A stretch of DNA of 64,000 nt, taken from NCBI RefSeq assembly GCF_963662255.1, contig NC_085047.1, forward strand, positions 91,322,259-91,386,258, read 5' to 3'. Numbering within the stretch: the stretch's first letter is position 1; each line of letters opens with the position of its first letter. The DNA comes from Cinclus cinclus (taxonomy: Eukaryota > Chordata > Aves > Passeriformes > Cinclidae). Under the pieces are notes generated by a model, which was not told where the DNA came from, made no database searches, and saw only the letters and a program-made list of their open reading frames with translations. Below are positions 14,301 to 26,600 of this stretch, piece by piece. A program made the position numbers and the translations under genes.

Positions 14301-17300
14301 AGAAGTTCCAGAGGAACCCAGACTGACAGCAACTACAGTATACCTTTCCCTCCTAATTTCAATGAAATTACATTTCCAAGACAACTGTAATGTTTTTTTA
14401 AAAACAGTCTTTCCTGCAAACAGATCTAATTTTTCAAAAAACAGAGGTCCTGAGTCTCGTATCTCCTTTTTTTTTCTGTGAAGCTACAGGAAAACATTTT
14501 ATTTGAAGAATCCTTTTAGTAAGTCAGTAACTGGGTTCCAACTATCAAAGGTGAGCAGATTAAGGATGATACAAAAATATGCATCCAGAGGACACTTCAG
14601 TTGTTGTGTCTCTTACATTTGCCATAGTTATACAAGATTAGGGATAATTTTGTAGTCTTTGTGCAGTCTTAACTGAATGGCGGCCAGAGTAACATTAATT
14701 TATTTGAAATCACACACATCAGTAAATTTCTCTGCAGTTTTGGATGGGCTGCCTGCCATTTTTAGTACATTTCAACTTCATTTCATATCAAACAGGAAAT
14801 ACTTTCTTTTTCTCGTCCAGTTAAACTCACTGATGCACCTGCAACCTCCCAGACTGCACAAGGCAGGGCCCAGAAACTTATGCTTGGAGGTTTTGTCTTT
14901 GTGTTAAGAGGGCAGAGAATTTATTGCTTCAGGTATTACGTTCTGAGATATGACATTTGTATTATTGCACCCTATAAAAATTTCAAAGCAGAAAATAATC
15001 TTTTAGAAGCACATAGGGAGTGTATGGGCTTTTTTTAAACATCCTATCCAGGCAAATTTCCAAACAAGGCTTTTAGCAACAGGCTTTATTTGCCTATTTA
15101 AAGTGACAGCAACCTCAGCCAACCATTTGCAGGAATTGTTAATTCACAGCTTGCAATGCACTGTCTTTACTTTTTGATCCAGTAAGTTCTGCCAATATAC
15201 AAACTCCATTATATCATCCCATAAAGCTCTCAAGGAACACTCCTGACCTTGCAGGTACAGAATGGCACATTCAAAACACACAAATGACATGCAAGCCCTT
15301 ACTGGGGCAATCTGCCGGGCCACCCACCATAATTACATTTCACTTACCAAGAATATTACCAGCAGTACCCTCAGGTTATTGTGATCTTTAGTTTCTGTGA
15401 TCATATTTTCAATGACTGGATTCATAAACTGAACTATTTCTAGCCCCACCAAAGCCAGGCCAGTGAGGTTGGGGAGGGGCCCGAGGTCTGACTGAGACAG
15501 AGGTTACAAAGGTTAGCACCAGGGCCAGAGTGCTGCCTTCCCAGAAACAGAAGTTTGGGATGGAGTTTTTTAAGGGTGTTTAGTCTATGTTTTTATTAAC
15601 TTCTGATGACTCCAGAGCCTCCAAGATGTCACATATAAAACAACTGCCTTCCCAGAGATTACTGTCACTCAGAAATCACAGAAAGCTCTGCCCTGTAGGA
15701 AACGACAGGAAATACATTCACAAATTATTTCAGATTGTGAAGATCTTTTAAACCCAGCCCCTTGCTCTTCCAAACTTGGAGAAGGGATTTGAAATGAGCT
15801 TTCTCACATTTCAGACAATGAACTTGTCCACCAGGTTAAGGAATTTTTGAGAAACTGTATTCATACTGGAGCAATGAGCAAAATCTGACATGAACTTCAA
15901 CTTGGAATTTTTTTTTCTTTCACAATCAATGCATATCATCACAATAAAGCTGAAGAAAGCCAGCAAGATGGACTGACAACTCAGGATAAATTACTTATCA
16001 GGGAAGCCTCTCTTCTGGTGAGGACACACTCAGACACTTCAGGTCCACACCATGGAACATATTACTTCAGGAAACCCAGTATGGTTTTGGAGATGTTAAA
16101 CATGTATGTGAGTTCCTCCCTAAAACCCAAGTGGCTGGGAAATCAAGATGCTATAGCATAAAGCATTGAAATTTTGTATTTAGGGAAACCAAGGTCTCAT
16201 ATAAACCTAAGCAAAAGTAGTCAGAATTCAGAATGCATTCTCTTCCTTACATAGATTACTTTCCACAAAAGCTCTTCTGTTTTATTTATCAGTCAAAACA
16301 ACAGTAGGATTGAGATCCACGTACAAGTTTGAGGAGCACAGGCCTGTGCTTTTCACCAGCAAAGGATGTTAGCCCAAGTATCTAGTCCATCAGAGATTTC
16401 CTGTGGGGCTGTAACTACACATTAAAAACTATGATGAATTTACTTCCACAGCTCATTCTCACTGAGTGGGTGCAAATTAAAAAAAAAAAAAAAAATCTAA
16501 ATGTGCTTTAAAATCTGAGCCCTACCCACTGTGGATCTCATTTCTGAATGCAGTATCTATTAACTTCTGAGTATATTTTGTGAGAATAAATACAATGAAG
16601 ATTGAGAAGCAGTCAGAAGATACTCTGACTTGCCTAAGAGATTTTTTTCCCTTGAGAAATTAGCATAGGCAAAAAGAACTTCTGTAACTTTGGAGACAAA
16701 ATACACATGCCAATCTCAAACCCCACCAGGATAGGCAATGGAATTATTTCTCACGTGTACGTATTCATACTGCACATTTGTACATTTTAAACTATTAGGG
16801 GTATATATTGATTTGACCTTGGGGCAAAGCTTGGATGTCATTCATCTGCTGTGAACACAGCCATAAACCAGCACTGCTATTTTGCATTCCTCTGCACAGT
16901 GCATCAGCACTGCCTGCTGTGTTTCTAGCCCGGTAAAAATTTTTCTCTACAGCCTGCAAGCCAAATGAGTCCTGTCACACCCTGTGAAGTGATGGGGGTA
17001 ACAAACATTTGAGGAAAGGCTGTGCCAGTTTTCTGTGTGTCCTGTCTGCCTGGCTATGCCTGACACACCTTGTCAGCTAGATAGGCCAAAATGCACTGGG
17101 ATCAACTTCCCCAGAAGGTCAAAGGACTGACCATCTTCACACTGCCAACACAAGTGGGAATGGAACTCCCCAGTCTTAGCAATGAAACCGAAGTAGAAGC
17201 CATGAAAAACAGCTATGCAAACAGCAGCACCTTCTCATCATCTTTCTAAAACACACCAATTATTCTCTCTTCTCTCCAAAGGGGTGTCAACTACCACTCT

Positions 17301-18275
17301 GCTTCTTCTAAGCCTCAGGTGAAGGAGCTAACATCTTCCAGAGGAAGGAGTAGGTCCACATTGCCACTCTGCAAGGATGGAGCTGTAAAATCTGCAGAGC
17401 TCTGCCCTGCTGTCTCTCCTCAGTGGGAATGATCAGCCCCCCAAAATGGCATAGTAAAGATTTCCAACTCCCAGCAAGGGAATGCAGGCAGGCATCCAGA
17501 CCAAGTGTTAAGCACTAAAATAGTCTCTTGAACTGATCAGAAATACACAGCCCAAGGACCACTCTTAGCTAACTCACTTGCTGTGAGCAGACTATATATC
17601 CATATACACCAGCAGGCCTGAGACACATCTCTCTGTGTACACTGATGAAAAGCCTATGGATTTGTGTATGTGAATAGGAATATATCAAAATCCTTCACAC
17701 TCAGACATGAAAATCAGAGAAAGGCAAATTTCTGCCAGAAGCCAGAATTTAATTTTGAAATCATTGGTTTGGTGGGCTTCTTGTTTATGAAAATTTAACT
17801 TATAAACCGTGATACACTGAAGTGCCCAGAGATTATTCCTTAATGATCGCAAGTACAGATACCCCCAAAATAAAGAGATACTTAGAGATTTGTTGCCAAA
17901 AGACATTTGTGTAGCTCCATAAATACTCTTTTTCAGAAAGTTTAAAGCTCACAGGATGGTCACCCAGAAACCATCCTGACACATCCCACTTGCAGTTCTC
18001 AACAAGAAATATATGCTATTTTGTCACACCGTTCTAGGAAGTAACTTTAAGATTTTGGCTCCAAATGAGGTGCAATTGTACTCTTAGTTTTCCAGACTAT
18101 AAAGACTGATTCCACCATTTTAATGTCCTAGCACATAATCAACCACATCAGCTCAGAGCTCTCACAGCACTTACTTTTATGTTGCCTTCTCTGCTTACAC
18201 CTTTGTTTCTACAAAAAAAGCAAGTTAATATTTTCTTAATATTTGAACAAAAAAATTGTCAGTGACAAGCGAGCT
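11321..18275. other. Intergenic sequence, no gene recognised
   Basis: About 7 kb without a recognisable gene or transposon. A run of 17 adenines is present at 16479-16495. The block at about 11770-11950 looks unique and non-repetitive and is listed as a candidate noncoding element. Sequence becomes visibly more A+T-rich after about 13 kb. Confidence 0.55.
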
Positions 18276-18480
18276 ACAGAATTACAGAACTGCTGATTTT
18301 GGCAGCAGCCTCTGGGGCTCACCTACTTCAAACTCCCGACAAAAGCAGGTTTAACTAGAGGGTGCTGTTCAGGGCCAGTGCCACAGCTGCTCAGTGCCAC
18401 AGCTGCTCAGTGCCACGGTCCTTTCCCCAAAATCAAAAGCCACGTACTTCGAGCGCACCCTAGTGAACATCCTGTTGAAG
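18276..18480 (-). mobile_element. CR1 LINE fragment with small tandem duplication
   Basis: Diverged reverse-oriented CR1 3' piece. The plus strand shows 'acagaattacagaactgctg', 'cctctggggctcacctactt' and 'caaactcccgacaaaagcag', which parallel CR1 3' end blocks. Inside it, a 16-bp unit beginning 'cagtgccacagctgct' is repeated about 2.6 times at 18376-18416, probably from local slippage after insertion. Confidence 0.65.
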
Positions 18481-18796
18481 CTTTTTTTGTCTGGTTTAAA
18501 ATCCTCGAAGTTTCTGTACTTAACTATCAGTGCTTTGCTGCCTTGATGATGGGGTAAATATATTTATTAAAGAAAACATGGAGATGTAGATGCCTCAGTA
18601 CTTCATAAAAATCCAGTTGAGTATTTTAACCATCCATGAATTACACGAAATTAATTTTGCAGTGATTCACTGAATAGAAATTACAAAAGTCTTCACAAAG
18701 GTCTGGAAAAATTACTCATTTTTCTTTTTAGTATTTTTCTTTCTATATAAATATTATGTTGCTGCTGTTGCAAGAGGCTTGTGTTTCCATAAGTTA

Positions 18797-19308
18797 AAAT
18801 CACAGAAGCACAGAGTATCTCAAGTTGGAAGGGACCCACAAGGATTGAGCCCAAGTCTCTGTTCCTTGCAGTACTACCTAAAACTAGCCATATGACTAAG
18901 AGCATATTCCAGATGCTTCTTGAACTCTGACAGGCTTGGTGCTGTAACCACTGTCCTGTGGAGTCTGTTCCAACCATTCTCTTCAGTGAAAAGTCTTTTC
19001 CTAATGTTCAATCTGAATTTCCTCTGAATTTCTGGTACTTGCTCCTGTTAATTTCCATCAGCTGGAGACTGCACAGCTCTGTAGCCTATCCAGACTTTTC
19101 TATAAGGACTCTCTATCCTAGAAACAGTCCACAGCTTCCCAAATTACTGCAACATCAGTAAACTTCCTTAATGTACGTTCAACTCCTATGTAGAGCTCAT
19201 TTACAAAAACATTAAAGAGCACTGACCCTACAAGTGAGCCTTGGGGTGACTGACTGCCAGCTTGATGTAACCCCATTTACTGCAACTCTTTGAGCCCAAC
19301 CTGTCAGA
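18797..19308 (-). mobile_element. CR1 LINE fragment, about 0.5 kb
   Basis: Reverse-oriented CR1. Plus-strand blocks in order: 'aatcacagaagcacagagta', 'caagttggaagggacccaca', 'cttgaactctgacaggcttg', 'gtggagtctgttccaaccat', 'aagagcactgaccctacaag', and 'gagccttggggtgactgac'. The last two correspond to the more 5' part of the CR1 3' region, so this copy is longer than most in the window. It is well diverged and non-coding. Confidence 0.88.
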
Positions 19309-20654
19309 TTTAAGATAAAACTCCTTACTGGCTATGTCTTGTTACTGGCAAAGTAGAGATAAAGTTGTGAATAAGTAAACAAAAGATATATGGAAAATAA
19401 CCTTTAGAAAAGGATTCAAAAAAACCAAAGCCTTCAGATTTGTAAAGGCTGTAAGTATTCTTGCAGCCACTTGCAGAAGGTACCATAACAATAGAGACCT
19501 TAATAAGTGGTCCTGAACCCATTTCCCATGCAGGATAAACCTCTCTGACACGTCCAATTGAAAAGCACATGGTTAAGACAAACCACAAGGAGACATACAT
19601 GTTTTTATTTACCACCACTATTAATTCTCTACTCCCAGACAATACTGTTAGTTGCTCCTTTGTAATTCTTTGAATTGCATTTGGCTGTCAGGCTGTGACG
19701 TGCACTTGTGGTCTTACCTACTATCACATCTTTGGGCCAACTTAAACAAAATAACAATGGAATTTCCCACACTTACAGATGATTCTCCACTGTTTAAACG
19801 AATATACGGAAATGAAAACCCACCAGCTCTCTCACTTTGTGCTATGTTGTTTTTGTGATACAGCTGAAGAATCCCCCTTTGACATTCACCCGTTCCAAAG
19901 ACCTGCACAGGTGCCTGCACCAGTTTTGTTTTGCTGCTGAGTCCTGCAGGGCCAGCACGTGCAAGTGCACAGAAACCCATGTGACCAAGACATGTGGGAC
20001 CACATCCCTATTCATGGTTCCCAGCTGTCAAAGCACAGAACATCCTCTAGCAGTGGCCAGGCACAGAGCTATCTAGGTCAAACTGTACTTATAACTATTC
20101 TCAGTCTTTGTCCTCAGCAAAGTGGCCAGACTATAGACAGCTAAATCTGTCTTGTGATGCCGTTTTGTAACACTCATGAAGAGCTGTGCTTGAGCTAACT
20201 AACATCAGTGGCTGGGATAGCACACTGGGAAAAAACAGAGCTGACAACATGCATCATTCAATTATTATTACATTCTGAATATCTTTTTATTTTCATTTGG
20301 CTGTTACCTCCTTTAAGAAAAGCATATCCCTTTTTTTCTAATCCAATAAATGCAAATGGCCCAGTCAGTGGTACAAAGTCAAACAAAAAATAATCTTTCA
20401 TCAACTACATTTTGGTCAGAAAGGAACAATCACAGGGCATGGCCCTTCCCCATTTTCTTCTCTTGAACCAAGTCATATGCTGCCTGACTGTGTGGGCTAA
20501 ATGAGTGTCTCCTCTTAATCCTTTCCTCTTATCTTACAGCCTGTTCTTTCTGGAGAGATGATTGAATTAGCAGTTTGACCCTTTCCTGGTCAATGAAGGG
20601 TTTATGTCTCATCATCTATTCCTTCTCACTGCTACTGAAGCAAAACAATCTTTT
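19309..20654. other. Intergenic sequence, no gene recognised
   Basis: About 1.3 kb between two CR1 copies. No gene or repeat is recognised; small open frames on both strands look accidental. Confidence 0.5.
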
Positions 20655-21315
20655 ACATACAGGTTGGGCAGAGAATTGATTGAGAAGAGCCCTGCAGAAG
20701 ACTTAGGGGTGATGGTTCATGGAAAACTCAACATGGGCAGGCAATGTGTGCTCACAGTTCAGAAAGCCAACCATGTCCTGGGCTGCATCCCAAGCAGGGT
20801 CAGGGAGGGGACTTTGCCCCTGTACTCTGCTCTTGTGAAACTCCACCTGGAATCCTGCACCTAGCCCTGGATGGAACATGGAACTGGTGGAACATGTCCA
20901 GAGGAGGGCCACAAAATTAATAAGGGGACTGAAGCACTTACCGTACAAAGACAGGCTGAGAAAGTCTGGGTTGTTCAGTCCAGAGAAGAGATGGTTGTGT
21001 GAAACAAACCTTTGAGTATTTGGAGGAGGCCTACAGAGAAGCCAGAGATAGACTCTGTCAGGAACTATAGTCACAGGACAAGGAGCAATGGGTACAGATT
21101 TTAAAAGGAGAAATTTAGGTTAGATTTTTAGGAAGAAATTCTTCACTGTGATGACATTAGGGACTGGAACAGGTTGCCCCCAGGGAGGTTGTTGATGTCC
21201 CATCCCTGGCAGTGTTCAAAACCAGGCTGGATGTAGAGGGAGGTGTCCTAGTCCTTGTCAGGAGCTTGGGACTAGATGATCTTTAAGGTCCATTCCACCC
21301 CTTTAAAATTATATG
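20655..21315 (+). mobile_element. CR1 LINE with ORF2 C-terminal remnant
   Basis: About 660 bp of CR1 in plus orientation. The first about 210 bp still translate to the C-terminal part of the CR1 ORF2 protein (reverse transcriptase family), with stretches such as '[14 protein letters not shown]' and '[13 protein letters not shown]'. This frame ends at a stop at 20865. The remainder carries the usual CR1 3' noncoding blocks ('aggaagaaattcttcactgt', 'gactggaacaggttgccc', 'gactagatgatctttaaggt'). It is a dead, 5'-truncated copy. Confidence 0.92.
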
Positions 21316-21339
21316 GTATGCATCACTGTGTGAGTAAAC

Positions 21340-21555
21340 TAGAAAGTGAGGTTGGTGACTGAACAGCTCCCCAGGGCAGTGGCCGTGACACCAAGTCTGT
21401 CAGAGTTCAAGAACTGTCTGGACAATGTTATTAGCCATGGCTTTGATTTTATGGTAGTCCTGCAAGGAGCACAGAGCTGGAGTCAATGAACCTTAAGGGT
21501 CTCTTCCAACTCCTTATGGCTTTCTTCCAACTTGAGATATTCCATGACTGTATGG
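21340..21555 (+). mobile_element. CR1 LINE fragment, 3' end
   Basis: A second CR1 3' end lies just downstream of the previous one in the same orientation. Blocks include 'gaacagctccccagggcagt', 'agagttcaagaactgtctgg', 'gagctggagtcaatgaacct' and 'gggtctcttccaactcctta'. The internal sequence differs from the neighbouring copy, so this looks like an independent insertion rather than a duplication. Confidence 0.85.
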
Positions 21556-23693
21556 TAAGAACAGTGGTATATGACAAGTATATCACAAGTCACACTGCCC
21601 TTCTGGTACATTTCACACAAATCACATATTTTTTCAATCAATAAATAACTTAAGATATTTCAAACAGATGTAAAACCTTTATATTTTTCAGTTAAATGTG
21701 AAATCCTACTCCTTTTCAGTAACACATGAGGGACAGGAAGCAGAACAAGAGTAACACTTAAGCAAAACCAATCTATTTTATTTCTGTCAAGGTAGTATTT
21801 CATTTTTGAACAATCAGCACAACACCAGAGAACAATGTACCTCTTACAGTTTCCCATTATAGTTATCATGACTACTGAAAACATACAAAGCACTTAGAAC
21901 TTGTTTAAACCAACCTGGAGTTTTTATAAGTCTTCAACTGTAACAGAACACCACATTCAAAACCATCAAATATAGGTACTTTCCATACCAAGTTAGTAAT
22001 ATCAGATGAACTACCTGCAACAGTACAGCATTGCAAAAATATCTCAGTAAATTTTCATTAATAAGATTGTATCTGAAATTTAGAACACTGCTTGTACAGA
22101 AAAGCCTATAAACAAAAACCTGTCAGCAAAATCAGTAAATGGTTCAAACATGCCAATAGTTGCATTAAGTAACACTTAGTGGACTGATAAACAATAACAT
22201 TTGAAAAGAACTCTTTAGGAAGCTTCTAGTGGATATATTCACCAAGTATTTTGCACTACACTATTCACAGTCTGAATGGAATTGTTTATGGCAGGGACAC
22301 CTTCTTTGGCACAATTTAAAATTAAAGCAAGCTGACCACACTTATGTAAGGTAAACACATATCAAGGCAGAGCTGTAACAGAAAGCCTGTGATGACAGTG
22401 ACAGTAACCACCACACTGTGTGTGTACAGATCATGCTTAAAAATTATTGTTTTGCAGAATGCAGCTACAAGAGATATTAGCCAAACATTTTAGTAAGACA
22501 CTGGAACTCCTATACCTTCAAGAGCACACCATGAGCCACTGCTTCCCCATGAGAAATTATCAATATTATATCAGCATTACATAAAGCTGGAACTGAAAAA
22601 CCACAGCAAACATATAAACTTAACATACTCTGAAGAAATAAAACTAAACCAGAAGAGTTGCTCATAGTAGTGCAGATAATGACTTCTGTTACCAAGAATT
22701 CCACTTTCATATGAAAATCCAGGAAAAAAAAAAATCTAGGAAAAGGAATTCAGTAACGGGAGTTGAAATGCAATAAATTTTGGCCAAATTTGGCTTCTGG
22801 CATACACCCCAAAAATGTCAAAGCTTGATGATATCTGTGGAAATATGTGCACCAAAGTAGCTTCTAAAGTTCTTCAGAATCTAGCAGTTATAAATAAACT
22901 CAGAACCAAGAAATCTCTTTTCAACTGCAGGAAGTTATTAATTAACAAAATGCTATCTGCAGTAAATTTTTAAGCTAACAGGAAAGAAAGTAAGTAAGAT
23001 AATTGACTTCTGGTTTTGGAGGAGAAACATTTAAGTCAATTTAATTTAATATATGAGTATTTAATTCCATTTTTTAATATAAATCAGTTGGGCATGTTAT
23101 TTTGGGCACTACTTTCAAAAATATTTCTGAATTTTCACAGTTTATTCAAGGTTTTCTTTTGAGAGTGGTGAAAGAAAGAAGTGGGTGGGTGGGAAGAAAG
23201 TGAAATCTTCATTGTGTCATATTCTGCACTTTGTGTTTTTACAGCCAATTTAATCAATCTCTCCTCTCAAAAATCTATACTAGGAAGACACATCTAATAT
23301 GGGACAACAGCAGTTAGACCTCTTTATAAAACTACTAACATATCCTACATTGAAAACCTGAGTGCTGTAATCAAATACTATTCTTGAAATTCCCTGGATG
23401 AATTTGTCTCTCTAACTCCTCCTTCTCACTCTCCCTCTTGCTCTGCTCCCCAACATTCATAGTTCCTTCATCTCTGACATGAAAGCATTGGACTTCAAGG
23501 TGAAAATCTTGGTTCTTTCATGGGAAAAAGAAAGACAAAACAATGCTCACAGAACATACAGCAATTACTCTAAAAGTAAATCCAAGCATGAGGGTATTTT
23601 ATACACTTCTGTCTTCTTATCACAGAATAAGAGCATGTTTCTGTCTTTTCTAAAAGATAATTGAAATTTGAATTATAGAAGTGAAGAATTTTT
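21556..23693 (-). other. SEPTIN10: Presumed SEPTIN10 3' UTR and downstream flank
   Basis: A+T-rich, repeat-free sequence immediately 3' of the last recognised septin exon. On the minus strand it contains AATAAA hexamers at 23141-23146 and 21777-21782, either of which could direct polyadenylation. No other gene is seen. The real transcript end cannot be placed by eye; the assignment rests on position and on the lack of another explanation. Confidence 0.4.
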
Positions 23694-26600
23694 TCATTGC
23701 TGCCTCTGATGACTAGCATCAGCACTTACTTTTTGCAGTCCTTGTGTCTTCAAACTAAGAACGGGGCAGAGACACACACTTGTGACTGAATCGATAGCTT
23801 TCTTCTCAATAAACCGAGCTATTTCATCTTCTAGAAGTTTTATCTTTTCCCCCAATTTCAGCTCCTCTTCTTGAGGCATTGGCACAAAACGTTCAAATTT
23901 AGTCAGTCCCTATTTAAAGAAAGCACACAAAAATAACATTTCCAACTGGTAACACAAGGTGGTGGTATCACAGTACAAAAACCCTCTGCAAAGTAACAGT
24001 AAAACCCATCTCAAATTGTGTTAATAGTCGTTAGAAATTGCAGTTATTTCCCCTAACTGTTAAGACTAAAAAACAGCAATACAGAAAAATAGTAACTTTT
24101 ATCAGACTGTTCTCATGATCCAGGCTATTACACCTAAAGTATACATAGAAAACATGGAAGGCACTAAGTGAATACTAGATTCCCTACTACATTTTACTGT
24201 ATCTTTACTGTATCACAACATGGAAGCCTTTAGAGATGAACCAATTATCAAAAGACAGATAAAATAAAGATGTCTCAAGTAGAATATAGTTCCCTCAAAT
24301 CAAATGGGGAATGCATATTCATCAAATTTAAATATTGGTAAGTACACAGTTAGTCCAGGTGGGGAGTTACAGGTGGGCTGCAAGAAGCTACCTACTTTTT
24401 CTACAGTAATTGTTCTTTGACTGGGTTTTTTGACATATTAATACATTTTAGTTTCCAGATGTATTTCAACCAGTTTAAACCTACTGTGAAGCTGTGTGTG
24501 ACAACAAAAGGGGTACTTAATCCTTCCTCATCTCCCATTTCTCCATACACAAATTCTCCTAGAATCCTGCTTTTGCAAAGAAAAAAACTAAGACTCTAAA
24601 TGTAACAGTAGGCCTGTTGTACACAGCAGAGCTGTGTTGTACAAAACAACAATTTTATAGGTACAACTACAAGTTTCCTCTAAATGAAGGATATGAAAGA
24701 AATCTGCAGTGAACCAGAAATTCCTGGTTTTCTTTAGTTTCCATATACAAATACAACAGCAAGAGTACATGACAAATATTCTTTAGGAGTGATTGCATGA
24801 TCACCTTCCAATATCAGGAACTTGTAAAACTAATATCCATAATTCTGCAATATACAGAGCTCACAAACTACTTGGTGTAAATCATACAAGGAAAATACCA
24901 AAGGGCTAGCACAGATACTGCGTGAGACCTTGCTGAACCTGCTTTGAACATGGCTAAGCATTCTTCCAACTGGACAGCCTCATACTGAGAAGGATTGAAT
25001 CTGATTTTTTATCTCTACAAGCACCACGGGGGTCTTATCACATTTAGAAAACAATTATTAAGCTGTCTTCTTATTTAAAACAGGCACATGAACACCTAAA
25101 AAAACCTGCTACAGCTTTGATGGGGGACTGAAGTATAGAAAAGAGCATTAATAAAAATACACAGGTTTCCAAGTTCAATTAAACCAGTGTTTGAATATAA
25201 ATATACATGAGAAAAACAAAAGTCTGGAAGAAAGTAGATATTTTGCCAGTCCATCTTGACAGGATTAAATCTTTAAAAACAGAGCAGAGATCTTTTCCAC
25301 ATCTTCAAACAGTCTTAAGGCAGCTGGGAAGAGATGAGATTTTGAAACCAGAACTGAAACAAACCAACAGAATACCAGACATACACATTTTCAAACCTCT
25401 CAGTGTGAGGTCTGAGTTTAGATTTAATAACTGAATCTGGAGTCATGCAAACACTCATAGCCCACTCCAAAAGTCCACCCATGGCATTTTTTCCTAAAAT
25501 CTTGGCTTTTACAGAGCAATCTATGCATGACAAGCACTCACTGTGTTGTTAGGGCATACCAATGTTTCTCAGCATACTGCTAGAGAAGATAAAGAAACAA
25601 CCATTACATTCATCACTCTCTTACTTCAGCTCCTACTCTATAGATTGTACCAGCTTTCCACCAAAGCCTTACATTCTAAGATTCTGCCTTCCCATAACAA
25701 AGGTACCATTTACAGAACCACAGAATCAAGTAGGCTGGGAAAGACCTTTAAGATCATCAAGTCCACCACTAAATCGTGTCCCCAAGTGCCACATTTGCAC
25801 TTGTTTTAAATACCTTCAGGCATGGTGACTCACCACTTCCCTGGGCAGCCAGGGAAGTTTTTCCTAATATCCAGTCTAAATCTCCCATGACACAACTTGA
25901 AGTCCATTTCCTCTCATGTTGTCACTTAGCACTTGGGAAAAAACAAAACCCAAACTCATTACACTTCTCCTTTCAGGTAGTTGCAGAGAGCAAGAGTCTC
26001 CCCTGTGCCTTCTTTACTTCAGGCTAAACAACCCCAGCTCCCTCATAAAACATTCTCTTGTTTGCTGATGTTTGACCAATCTGCTAATCCAATCAACCAG
26101 TATAACCAAACTGCTCTTGATTTAAAGCATTACTGTCCTCAAAGTATCAGGAAATTATAAATATCAACCAGTGTTTTTGTTAAGAACTTAGCTGTTCCAA
26201 ATCTCAGAAAAAAAGAACAACTCCAGACAGACAGGCATGCTTGCCTGTTGCTCTGCCTCTTCCAACAGTGCTGCTTTCTTATTCACTTTCTGCACAAATC
26301 GTTGTTTAATCTCCTCTTCTTTTCTTTCCGTTTCAAGGCAGAACTCGAGCCTCTTTGCCTCAATGACTTCCTGCAGACTGAAGTTCAAAAATGTAAGCAA
26401 CTCTCTAGCACACTGCTCTATTCAGGGTGGGAAACCAACAGTCTAGAAAATTATTTAAACAATTAATACTCATCTGAAATATTAATTTCTACAGCTTCCC
26501 ACACAAAAACTCATAAAAGAAACCTAAACAGAAGCAAGCATCTTATTCTATTTTTTCATTTACATAAAATAACCCAGAGTAAAATTACTTATGCTAACAG

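Noticed and set aside
20604..20864. 86-codon plus-strand frame
   Set aside because: Not a host gene: its second half is the CR1 ORF2 C-terminus, reported as part of the CR1 copy.
23395..23470. Charged Lys/Glu-rich frame on the minus strand as a possible last septin exon
   Set aside because: Acceptors that would feed it in phase 0 lead quickly to a stop or to the wrong frame; not supportable without RNA.
23649..23690. Minus-strand codons reading Asn-Ser-Asn-Phe after exon 9, resembling the recalled human septin-10 end
   Set aside because: No AG acceptor precedes it and it is only about 50 bp from the exon 9 donor; likely coincidence.
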